Below are positions 1-5,613 of a DNA stretch of 5,643 nucleotides, one piece after another. The DNA comes from a bacterium (GTDB lineage Bacteria; Patescibacteriota; Minisyncoccia; UBA6257; JAGGUH01): the NCBI GenBank assembly GCA_021158645.1, contig JAGGUH010000066.1, positions 1 to 5,643 on the forward strand, given 5' to 3'. The first letter of the stretch is position 1. The number at the start of each line of letters is the position of its first letter. The position numbers were made by a program, and so were the translations under genes. The notes beneath the pieces were generated by a model, which was given only the letters and a program-made list of their open reading frames with translations, did no database searches and was not told the DNA's origin.

Positions 1-40
1 AAGGAAGGGGAAATAAAGACCCCTTCTTTTTTCTTTTTGA
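1..40 (+). terminator. Rho-independent terminator of a gene lying left of the window
   Basis: Bases 1-10 pair with 20-29 in a 10-bp stem (one G-T wobble at 3/27) around a 9-base loop (11-19). The stem holds four consecutive G-C pairs at its top. A T-rich tract with a single C interruption follows at 27-37. This is the classic layout of an intrinsic terminator read on the plus strand. The gene it serves would lie to the left and converge on the minus-strand operon. Whether it also works for the minus strand depends on an A-run before base 1, which cannot be seen. The stem may extend past the window edge. Confidence 0.8.
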
Positions 41-46
41 TATAAT
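38..46 (+). promoter_or_regulatory. Possible extended -10 promoter element
   Basis: The sequence TGATATAAT matches the bacterial extended -10 consensus (TGnTATAAT) exactly. No TTGACA-like -35 box lies at 16-18 bases upstream, where the terminator stem sits instead. A start near base 53 would make a plus-strand RNA running antisense into the 3' end of the permease gene, and no plus-strand coding gene follows. In AT-rich DNA a chance match is quite possible. Confidence 0.3.
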
Positions 47-73
47 GTCGCACAAGGTAGATTTTGCGACATT
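44..73. repeat. 9-bp perfect inverted repeat between convergent transcription units
   Basis: AATGTCGCA at 44-52 is the exact reverse complement of TGCGACATT at 65-73, with a 12-base spacer. It lies 19 bases beyond the stop codon of the permease gene. On the plus strand the stem runs into a short T-rich stretch (72-79), so it could be a second weak rightward terminator. On the minus strand the bases after the stem are A-rich, so it is a poor intrinsic terminator for the operon. It also overlaps the -10 element at 41-46, so a protein-binding operator is another option. Confidence 0.6.
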
Positions 74-91
74 TTGTTTAAATACTTCAAA

Positions 92-613
92 TTATTTAAT
101 AAATCTCATAACCCCCCACGAAACCAACCCGGAAACCGGAGCCAGAAATATCGTTGCTGCAATTCTAATAATAGTAAATTTTGGACCTAAAAATCCAATT
201 TCAAGCGGCAATCTATTAATTCCCATCAAAAATTTTGCGCTATAAATAGAAACAATTACAGGAATGCTTCCATTTCCTCCAGTTTTATAAAGTCCGGCTA
301 AAATCGGCAAAACTACATAAGGACTTCCCGGAATGATTATTCCAATTGCCGAGCCCAATAAAATTCCTTTAAATCCTGATTTTTCGCCAATCCAAGAAGT
401 AATTAAATCTTTTGGCACCATTGCCTGAATTAATCCCAATAAAATAAAAGTAATAATTATTAAAGGAAGCGTTTTTATACACAAATTTTTCGCAATTTCC
501 AAACCAGCAAGATGCTTATTTTTTTGATAAGCAATTACAAAAATAACCAATGTAAAAACGGCAATAAGGCAAGTAGTAATAAAAATACTATTATCAACTT
601 TAATTTTAGACAT
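92..613 (-). CDS. Half-size permease, DUF318/ArsP-related (COG0701-like)
   Basis: A 173-residue integral membrane protein with about five hydrophobic segments (roughly residues 10-29, 44-66, 85-109, 115-133 and 147-168). The diagnostic part is a glycine-rich helix leading into PGSPYVVLPI at 95-104, then a LYKTGG turn (108-113) and a LPLEIGFLGPKF stretch (135-146). This matches the single-repeat form of the predicted-permease superfamily that includes ArsP. Full-length members have about 300-350 residues and two such repeats, so this one would act as a dimer or with a partner. The Cys-Ser-Cys type signature of many full-length members is replaced by Gly-Ser-Pro, so an arsenical or metal role should not be assumed. 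It is the last gene of the operon, 41 bases after the peptidoglycan-binding gene, with no Shine-Dalgarno. The substrate is unknown. The family call is from recalled motifs, not a search. Confidence 0.75.
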   Translation of the reverse strand: MSKIKVDNSIFITTCLIAVFTLVIFVIAYQKNKHLAGLEIAKNLCIKTLPLIIITFILLGLIQAMVPKDLITSWIGEKSGFKGILLGSAIGIIIPGSPYVVLPILAGLYKTGGNGSIPVIVSIYSAKFLMGINRLPLEIGFLGPKFTIIRIAATIFLAPVSGLVSWGVMRFIK

Positions 614-654
614 CTTTTAAAATTTTATTTAAAGTTTTAGATTTTTTAGGAGAA

Positions 655-2058
655 TTAAAAAGATGTTTCCTTTAAAAAACTTTTAGTTAAAAGACCAAAA
701 AAACCAGTGCCTTTTTTAAAATTAATTGGAGATAAAATTTCTTTTTGATATTTTTCTTGAAATTTTATTAGGGCTCTTTTTGTTATTGGACCAAAATAAC
801 CGGTAGCACCAACAAAAGAATCCCAAACTCCTTCATTGATTAAAATTTTTTGCAAATTTCTTACATCTTCTCCGTATTTTCCAATCCATAAATTTCTTTT
901 CCATATTCTTTGAGAAAAAATCATTAAATCTTTATCGATTGAGTTTAATTTTCCATAAAACGAGATTTTTCTCACTTTAACTCCATTTTTAAAAAGATTT
1001 TTTAAATCTTTTGAAACTTTTTCTAATTCTTCCTTTTTCAATTTTATTTCAAGTTTTTGATCGGAAACAAAATAATTTTTTCCATTTCTCCATAGAACTT
1101 TTGGGAAATTTATCTTTTCATCAATCATTAAAAATAAATTAATATTGGAATTGCTTTCTTTAATTTCAGAGATTCCACTAATTAGCATTGGATAGTAAAG
1201 ATAACCAGAACTAAATTTATAAAGAATTGGTTTAATGCTATTTTTTGCATCTTCTAAATTGACAACATCGAAAACAAAATATTTAATATCTCTTTTAAAA
1301 TAATTTTTTAATCCTTCTTTTAATTTTAAAGAAACTTGCTTTTTATCTAAATTTCTTTTTTGAGCAAATTTATCAATCCAATTTAGAAAATAATTTAAGT
1401 TATTTACTTTTACAATAGTAATGTTATGAGCCCCAATAGTTTTTTCAAAAACAATTTCTATTGGAGCCGTCAAATTAGACACTCCCTCCCCTGCTTCTTT
1501 GTGTTTTAAAAAATCAAATCTTAATTTTTTTATTTTTTCATTTAAAATTGTAACTAGTTTTTCAAAAATATTTGCGCTTACTAATTTAACTTTGGTTGGT
1601 TTTGAAGGAAGCGGTAAAACTTCTAAAATCAAAACTTCTTTAACTTCTTTTTCTTTATTTGCCCATTGACATTTTCCTTTAATACATTGACATTTCTTGC
1701 CATATTTTTTGGCATTATAGCAATCTTTCCACTCACAAGTGGTAATTACTCCTTCATTTTTTGACTCACAAACTTGTCTCGAGCATCCTCCAACTCGGCA
1801 ATCGGCATCGCTTTCACATTCTCCATAACTTGACCAACCGCAGAATTTATCTTTCTCAAAATTGGTAGAAAGAATTATAATTTCTTCTTTTCCATTCCAG
1901 GCAACGATCGCATTTTGGGCTGATTGATTTAAATGAATTTCAGGTGGCCAAATAAAAATTCCTTTATCAGCAAAAGTTTCAAATGGAAAAACTAAAAATA
2001 AAAAGAATAAAATCCCCCACCTTATCAAAATTTTTATTTGACCTATTTTTTTTCTCAT
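655..2058 (-). CDS. Secreted DUF2330-like protein with inserted cysteine cluster and C-terminal peptidoglycan-binding domain
   Basis: A 467-residue exported protein. Residues 1-30 form a signal peptide (basic start, hydrophobic core 11-25, probable cleavage after TFA). Residues 33-66 hold a strand-rich start including QNAIVAWNGKEEIIILSTN. Residues 73-130 carry ten cysteines (73, 81, 87, 92, 97, 108, 113, 123, 125, 130) in a pattern like the 'eight-cysteine-cluster' domain, with TTCEWKDCYNAKKYG at its centre. The chain resumes with LILEVLPLPSKP (143-154), resembling the 'WVxPvPsxP' strand of DUF2330, followed by a LNYFLNWIDK helix (221-230) and a YYPMLIS strand (288-294), both also like DUF2330. 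Residues 389-462 match a peptidoglycan-binding repeat (GEDVRNLQKIL, then TGYFGPITKRALIKFQEKY). The likely role is binding or maintaining the wall outside the membrane; no catalytic motif is seen. The start codon overlaps the preceding stop (ATGA), implying translational coupling and fixing the start. Confidence 0.75.
   Translation of the reverse strand: MRKKIGQIKILIRWGILFFLFLVFPFETFADKGIFIWPPEIHLNQSAQNAIVAWNGKEEIIILSTNFEKDKFCGWSSYGECESDADCRVGGCSRQVCESKNEGVITTCEWKDCYNAKKYGKKCQCIKGKCQWANKEKEVKEVLILEVLPLPSKPTKVKLVSANIFEKLVTILNEKIKKLRFDFLKHKEAGEGVSNLTAPIEIVFEKTIGAHNITIVKVNNLNYFLNWIDKFAQKRNLDKKQVSLKLKEGLKNYFKRDIKYFVFDVVNLEDAKNSIKPILYKFSSGYLYYPMLISGISEIKESNSNINLFLMIDEKINFPKVLWRNGKNYFVSDQKLEIKLKKEELEKVSKDLKNLFKNGVKVRKISFYGKLNSIDKDLMIFSQRIWKRNLWIGKYGEDVRNLQKILINEGVWDSFVGATGYFGPITKRALIKFQEKYQKEILSPINFKKGTGFFGLLTKSFLKETSF
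2055..2058 (-). promoter_or_regulatory. ATGA stop/start overlap (translational coupling)
   Basis: The TGA stop of the membrane-anchored protein (2057-2055) overlaps the ATG of the secreted protein (2058-2056). No Shine-Dalgarno precedes this start; the leader is A-rich. Reinitiation by the terminating ribosome would tie production of the two proteins together, hinting that they work as a pair. Confidence 0.8.
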
Positions 2059-2546
2059 TTTATTTTATTGTTTTTCTGATTGTTTTTTTCGGAGTCAAAA
2101 AAGGATTTTTTTGGTTGAGGTTGAGGTTGAGGTTGAGGCAAGTTTAAAGAAGTTTGGAGTTTATAAGATTTTATTAAATTTAATATCTGGCTTTCTTTTG
2201 GCAAATCAGCCCATAAAAGAATTTTTGAAAAAGAAAGATAGATTTTACTTTTTAAGTTAAGAACACCTCCTGAAGAAATCGGCATTAATTGTTGATTGAT
2301 AATGTTTCCTTTTTCATCTTGTTGGGTTTGAATAAAATATACATCAGATAAGCAAGGTCGAGGAAAAAATTTTAAATGACCAAAATAAGTTGTTCCATCT
2401 TCTAAAACTACCATCTGATAGTTTTTATTAAAGGGCCATAAATGAGTGCTTTTTGCTAAAAGCAAATAAACAAAAATGATAGTTATCAAAATTATTCCAA
2501 GCGTACCAATTTTGTTTAAAAAAGAAAAAAAACTTTTTCTTTCCAT
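2055..2546 (-). CDS. Membrane-anchored protein of a CPR-type uncharacterised family, with (PQ)n tail
   Basis: A 163-residue protein with one N-terminal membrane segment (about 13-31) preceded by a basic end (MERK and NK), so the bulk probably faces outward. After HLWPFNK comes a small domain: YQMVVLEDGTTYFGHL (43-58), SDVYFIQ (67-73) and ILLWADLPKESQIL (109-122). This resembles an uncharacterised family I recall from Parcubacteria, with the pattern 'VFLTNGQVYFGKL...DVYYLQ...VLFWENL'. A proline-glutamine run (137-145) follows, then a Lys/Asn-rich, probably disordered end. The gene is 33 bases after the DUF5663-like gene and overlaps the next gene by 4 bases. The anchor plus small beta domain suggests a scaffold or adaptor at the membrane surface, but no function is established. 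Confidence 0.7.
   Translation of the reverse strand: MERKSFFSFLNKIGTLGIILITIIFVYLLLAKSTHLWPFNKNYQMVVLEDGTTYFGHLKFFPRPCLSDVYFIQTQQDEKGNIINQQLMPISSGGVLNLKSKIYLSFSKILLWADLPKESQILNLIKSYKLQTSLNLPQPQPQPQPKKSFFDSEKNNQKNNKIK
2113..2138. repeat. In-frame hexanucleotide tandem repeat
   Basis: GGTTGA is repeated four times perfectly, plus two further bases. On the coding (minus) strand this reads as Pro-Gln pairs at residues 137-145 of the membrane-anchored protein. Because the unit is two codons, copy-number slippage would change the length of the PQ spacer without breaking the frame. Confidence 0.9.
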
Positions 2547-2579
2547 AAAAATTTTTATTCATTTTTTAATTCGACTTTT

Positions 2580-2882
2580 TTATTTTTCAAAAAATTCTGA
2601 GAGATCCTTTCTAACTGCTTCTGTTTCTTCTTCAATAATTTCTTCTAAATTTGGCACTTTTTTTTCTAAATATTGATTTATTTTTTCTTGGTCGCTTTCT
2701 TCTTCCAAAAACTTCTCAAATTCTTCTTGCTCTTTTTCATCCATTGAAGCAATAATTCTTAAAAGGATTCTTTTTTGCAACAACTCTCCTGCCTTTGCCA
2801 AAAAACTTGCCTTTTCCTCATCAGAAAGACCTTCAATTCCAAGTCCCTCAAAAATTTTATCTGGTTTATTTTCTTGGTTCAT
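2580..2882 (-). CDS. Small acidic DUF5663-like protein
   Basis: A 100-residue soluble, strongly acidic and mostly helical protein without a signal or membrane segment. It starts with a short polar tail, then GLGIEGLSDEEKASFL (13-28), a helix AGELLQKRILLRIIASM (31-47), an acidic helix EKEQEEFEKFLEEE (49-62) and a second half containing VPNLEEIIEEE (76-86). This layout (LGLEGLSEEEK, then a hydrophobic helix, then 'VPNLEEII') matches the DUF5663 family as I remember it from Patescibacteria genomes. No function is known for that family. It lies 34 bases after the large coiled-coil gene and 33 before the membrane-anchored one. Its acidity complements the very basic N-terminus of the upstream protein, so binding is conceivable, though this is speculation. 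Confidence 0.65.
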   Translation of the reverse strand: MNQENKPDKIFEGLGIEGLSDEEKASFLAKAGELLQKRILLRIIASMDEKEQEEFEKFLEEESDQEKINQYLEKKVPNLEEIIEEETEAVRKDLSEFFEK

Positions 2883-2916
2883 TTTTTTATCTTTAATTTA
2901 TTTTTTCGGCCTTTGA

Positions 2917-4935
2917 TTATTTTTTAATAGGAATTAACAACTTAACTATTTTATCAAACCAGAGTTTTCTATCAATCCTCATTATTAAATTATCTCCCTC
3001 CCAATGAATATCTCTTATTTTAGTTGGATCAATATTCTTATCAATAATATCTATAAAACTCTTAAATTTTTCTGGGTTTTCTTTTAAAAGAATCCAGGCA
3101 AGTTTCTCATTTGCTGTCAGATCGTCTTTTAACTGTCGTGAAAAGCTCAAAAGCTCTTGGATTTTTTCTGGCGCCACTATTTTATGTTCTGTTAACCCTT
3201 CCAATATCTTAAATTGAGATAAATCTAACCTGCCTTCTGTATCCATTAAAAGCCCTAAGTATCCACCTGTTGTTTTGTAAATCCAAATTGCTTTTTTCCA
3301 GTCATTAAGTTCTTTTGCTAAACTATTTAAATCTTCATATAATCCCTCATTACCTTCACGCAATACTTCTGCAAAAATACTTGGATGATTAAAAAGTTCT
3401 TTTGGATACCTACCGGCGATCTCTTGAGCGTAATCTCTTGCCTCATTAATAAAACTAGAAATCTCTTTTAGATTATTAGAATGACCTTCAAAAACTACTT
3501 CTTTTACTAAAGCATTTTTACTTATAAAATATGCCCTATCAGGTATGCCATCATCATTAATATCTCCAAAACAAATACCAAAATTTTCCTTAATTGGCTC
3601 AAAAGAAGACAAACGGACTTTGGTTTTTCCCAAAAGAATCTCCTTTTTATCCAACTCAATCCCAGAAATAATATGAACTTTTTCTTTTAAAGAAAGATGT
3701 TCTGTTTTTTTAAATATGTCTTCCAAAAAATCTTTATCCTCAAAAACAGAAGAAAAATTTATTTTTTCTCCGGGATGAATTAAATTAACATCCTTTGAAA
3801 CCAAACCAAATTTCTCCGGATTGGAACTAATTTTATCCTTTATAACATCAATAAGATATGTTTTTTGGGCTTCATCTAATTCCTCCCATTTGACTTCAAG
3901 TTTACGAGAAAGAATTCTTTTTGTCATCTTCCAAATTGAATCGCCTTTTTGAGCCGTTTCTATATAAGAATCTTGCGCCTCTGGTAAATTTATTGTAAAT
4001 GTTTTCTCGACACCTGTTTCTTTTACTCCTACTCCCCTTGAAAAAAATTCTCCTTTTGCAGTTAATAACTCCCCTACTCCTTTGCCAATACTTTCAGTAA
4101 GCCCATAACCGACTAAAAAACCGCCAATTCCAGCAACTGCTTTGGCATAATTAACTTTTTTCTTAAATTTTAAAATTTTTTCTAATTGGCGATCGGTTTC
4201 ACTCAAAACAGTATCTAATTTAGTTGATAGAGATTCTTTTTTCAAAATCTCATTTACCTTCTTTTCTAATGTTTTGTTTAACTTCGTCCCATAATATTCT
4301 TCGAAAGCATTAACTGCTTTTACGGCTGAAGCCGAAGTGAAACTTCCAACAATATATCGAGAAAGTTTTAAACCAAAATAACTACCGGCAGCGGCCCAAC
4401 CAGCGCCACCTCCTAAAAGAGCCGCCGAGCCCAATGCGGCATAACCAACCCAACGATATTCTCGTGGAATTCTTAAATAAGCCCTTACCACCTTATTATC
4501 AAAAAGTTTATATAAAAATCTTTTTCTAGAAGAAAGATTTTTCTCTTTTTCTTCAATAAGTCTTTCTTGCTCTTTTAAAATTTCTTTATACAAATCTTTT
4601 TCGTTAACTTTTTTCTCAAAAAAATACTCTTTTCTAATTTCTTTATATTTTCCTCTTACCTCTTCTAGTTTCCTTTTTTCTTCCTTGGTTTTTATTTTTT
4701 TAGTTTCACGTTTGGCTAATTCCTTTCTTGCTTCACTTAGTTTCAATTCTAACTCTAGTAGTTTTAATTCTCCTTCTTTTTTTCCTGGTTTCTCTTTCTC
4801 CTCTTTTTTAATTTCTTTTTTAAATCCAGAAGTTGATTCTTCTACTGGTTTTTCTACCGCTTTTATTTCTTTCTTGCCTCTTTCTTTTGTTTTCTGCTTT
4901 CTTGGTTTTTCTTTGTTTGGTTCAATTCTCTCCAT
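2917..4935 (-). CDS. Large Lys/Glu-rich membrane protein with coiled coil, LysM-like region and calcium-type loop
   Basis: A 672-residue protein with no whole-length match that I recognise. Residues 1-140 are extremely rich in Lys and Glu; 1-55 look disordered and about 56-135 look like a coiled coil. Two Gly/Ala-rich hydrophobic stretches follow, about 162-188 (GGGAGWAAAG type) and 264-286, separated by a charged helix of about 75 residues. Residues 324-396 look like a LysM variant: YIETAQKGDSIWKMTKRIL at the start, an inserted helix with QKTYLIDVIKDKI, and LIHPGEKINFSS at the end. GDINDDGIPD (457-466) fits a DxNxDGxxD calcium-binding loop. The rest (480-672) is helical with no motif I can name. 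It follows the FtsL-like gene by 32 bases, with no Shine-Dalgarno before the ATG. With two membrane segments both ends would lie on the same side, which fits poorly with a wall-binding LysM. A role in envelope organisation is an inference. Confidence 0.6.
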   Translation of the reverse strand: MERIEPNKEKPRKQKTKERGKKEIKAVEKPVEESTSGFKKEIKKEEKEKPGKKEGELKLLELELKLSEARKELAKRETKKIKTKEEKRKLEEVRGKYKEIRKEYFFEKKVNEKDLYKEILKEQERLIEEKEKNLSSRKRFLYKLFDNKVVRAYLRIPREYRWVGYAALGSAALLGGGAGWAAAGSYFGLKLSRYIVGSFTSASAVKAVNAFEEYYGTKLNKTLEKKVNEILKKESLSTKLDTVLSETDRQLEKILKFKKKVNYAKAVAGIGGFLVGYGLTESIGKGVGELLTAKGEFFSRGVGVKETGVEKTFTINLPEAQDSYIETAQKGDSIWKMTKRILSRKLEVKWEELDEAQKTYLIDVIKDKISSNPEKFGLVSKDVNLIHPGEKINFSSVFEDKDFLEDIFKKTEHLSLKEKVHIISGIELDKKEILLGKTKVRLSSFEPIKENFGICFGDINDDGIPDRAYFISKNALVKEVVFEGHSNNLKEISSFINEARDYAQEIAGRYPKELFNHPSIFAEVLREGNEGLYEDLNSLAKELNDWKKAIWIYKTTGGYLGLLMDTEGRLDLSQFKILEGLTEHKIVAPEKIQELLSFSRQLKDDLTANEKLAWILLKENPEKFKSFIDIIDKNIDPTKIRDIHWEGDNLIMRIDRKLWFDKIVKLLIPIKK

Positions 4936-4967
4936 ATTTTAAAACTTTACCAATTTTTAAAAAAAGA

Positions 4968-5336
4968 TCAATAATTTATTGATTTTTGAGATTTAGCAAT
5001 ATTTAAATAGGCTGGTTTTTCTTCAAATTTAAATTTATTTTGAGTAGCAAATTTTTCTAAATTGGGCAAAGAAAGAATTTTAGCAAGTTCTATTTTTAAA
5101 TTTTTTTGTCTCTCTTTTGCTTCTCTTAAACTTTTTTGAGTTTGTTCGATTTCTATTTCCAAAGATGGTTTTTTATTTGCTAAAAATACATAAACCCAAA
5201 ATAATGAAAATACCAAAAACCCAATCAAAATTACACTCAACATTCCTGCCTGAGAACTATTTTTGCTTTTACTTCTCAAAGAAAAATTTCTTAAAATTAC
5301 ATTTTTTGTTTTATAAGAAAAAGAAAAAATAATCAT
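4968..5336 (-). CDS. FtsL/DivIC-like single-pass coiled-coil protein
   Basis: A 122-residue protein with a basic N-terminal region (1-31), one membrane segment (about 33-53), a charged coiled-coil helix (about 58-88) and an end containing LPNLEKFATQNKFKFEEKPAYLNI split over 90-113. This order, the length (E. coli FtsL is 121 residues) and the 'LxxLExxAxxxxFxxxxxxxYL' ending resemble FtsL and related septum-formation initiators. Those proteins link to FtsB-type partners and help recruit the septal wall synthesis machinery. The usual neighbours rsmH and ftsI are absent from the window, so the assignment rests on architecture alone. It is the first gene of the operon. No Shine-Dalgarno precedes the ATG. 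An internal Met at residue 32, just before the membrane segment, is an alternative start, but it would remove the basic cytoplasmic tail. Confidence 0.5.
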   Translation of the reverse strand: MIIFSFSYKTKNVILRNFSLRSKSKNSSQAGMLSVILIGFLVFSLFWVYVFLANKKPSLEIEIEQTQKSLREAKERQKNLKIELAKILSLPNLEKFATQNKFKFEEKPAYLNIAKSQKSINY

Positions 5337-5340
5337 AATT

Positions 5341-5550
5341 AAAATTCAAATCTCAAAACTTAAATAAATTCGAATCTCAGAACTCGAAATCCGAAACAAA
5401 TTCGAATTTTCAAATTTTCAAATGTTCAAAACTTTAAAATCTCAAATCTCAAATCCAAATTTTAAATCTCAAATCTAAGTTTTAATGTCAAAAAAAATTC
5501 AAAATGCAAAAATCAAAATTCAAAATGACAATTCAAAATTCAAAAAGAAT
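5341..5550. repeat. Degenerate AT-rich intergenic repeat array
   Basis: This gene-free stretch upstream of the operon is built from short related words such as TCAAATC, TCAAAAT and TTCAAAA. Longer exact copies include AAATTCGAAT at 5366-5375 and 5398-5407, AAATCTCAAATCT at 5437-5449 and 5464-5476, and ATTCAAAATG at 5497-5506 and 5518-5527. There is no long open reading frame. The operon promoter should lie here or in the region to the right, but I find no convincing -35/-10 pair on the minus strand. I recall similar TTCAAAAT-rich spacers from Parcubacteria genomes, unverified here. Confidence 0.7.
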
Positions 5551-5558
5551 ATCCCTCT

Positions 5559-5613
5559 CTCACCTTAATCCTCCCCCTCCCTCTGGGAGGGGGAGGAAAT
5601 AGGAGGGGGTGAG
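5559..5613. repeat. GC-rich two-tier hairpin, REP/MITE-like
   Basis: The inner stem pairs 5569-5581 with 5585-5597 perfectly (13 bp, mostly C/G) around a 3-base TCT loop. After short unpaired sides, an outer stem CTCACC (5559-5564) pairs with GGTGAG (5608-5613). The strongly skewed CCCTCC/GGAGGG composition stands out against the AT-rich surroundings. This shape is typical of REP elements mobilised by RAYT (REP-associated tyrosine) transposases, or of small non-autonomous elements. No T-run follows on either strand, so it is not a standard terminator. No transposase gene is in the window. Confidence 0.7.

Noticed and set aside
44..73. Chromosome dimer resolution (dif) site
   Set aside because: The arms and 12-base spacer do not fit the 11-6-11 layout or the conserved right-arm sequence of known dif sites.
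44..73. Terminator for the minus-strand operon
   Set aside because: On the minus strand the bases after the stem are A-rich rather than T-rich, so no U-tract would follow the hairpin.
45..245. Plus-strand open frame of 66 codons
   Set aside because: It lies opposite the permease gene, begins inside the inverted repeat and shows no protein-like pattern. The minus-strand frame has clear membrane-protein features.
2476..2676. Plus-strand open frame of 66 codons
   Set aside because: It spans the opposite strand of two convincing minus-strand genes and the gap between them. Its Phe/Ser/Ile-rich make-up is what antisense of Lys/Glu-rich genes gives.
4685..4942. Plus-strand open frame of 85 codons
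   Set aside because: It is antisense to the Lys/Glu-rich N-terminus of the large protein, which produces a Ser/Phe/Leu-rich shadow.
5117..5332. Plus-strand open frame of 71 codons
   Set aside because: It is antisense to the FtsL-like gene. The minus frame has a coherent membrane segment and coiled coil.
92..5336. Alternative genetic code (UGA read as glycine)
   Set aside because: Two genes end at TGA in sensible places, one of them in an ATGA overlap with the next start, so UGA acts as a stop here.
5341..5550. CRISPR array
   Set aside because: The repeated words are short, degenerate and irregularly spaced, with no constant repeat-spacer alternation and no cas genes.
5559..5613. Intrinsic terminator
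   Set aside because: The stem is strong but no T-run follows on either strand, and the outer stem and unpaired sides fit a REP-like element better.
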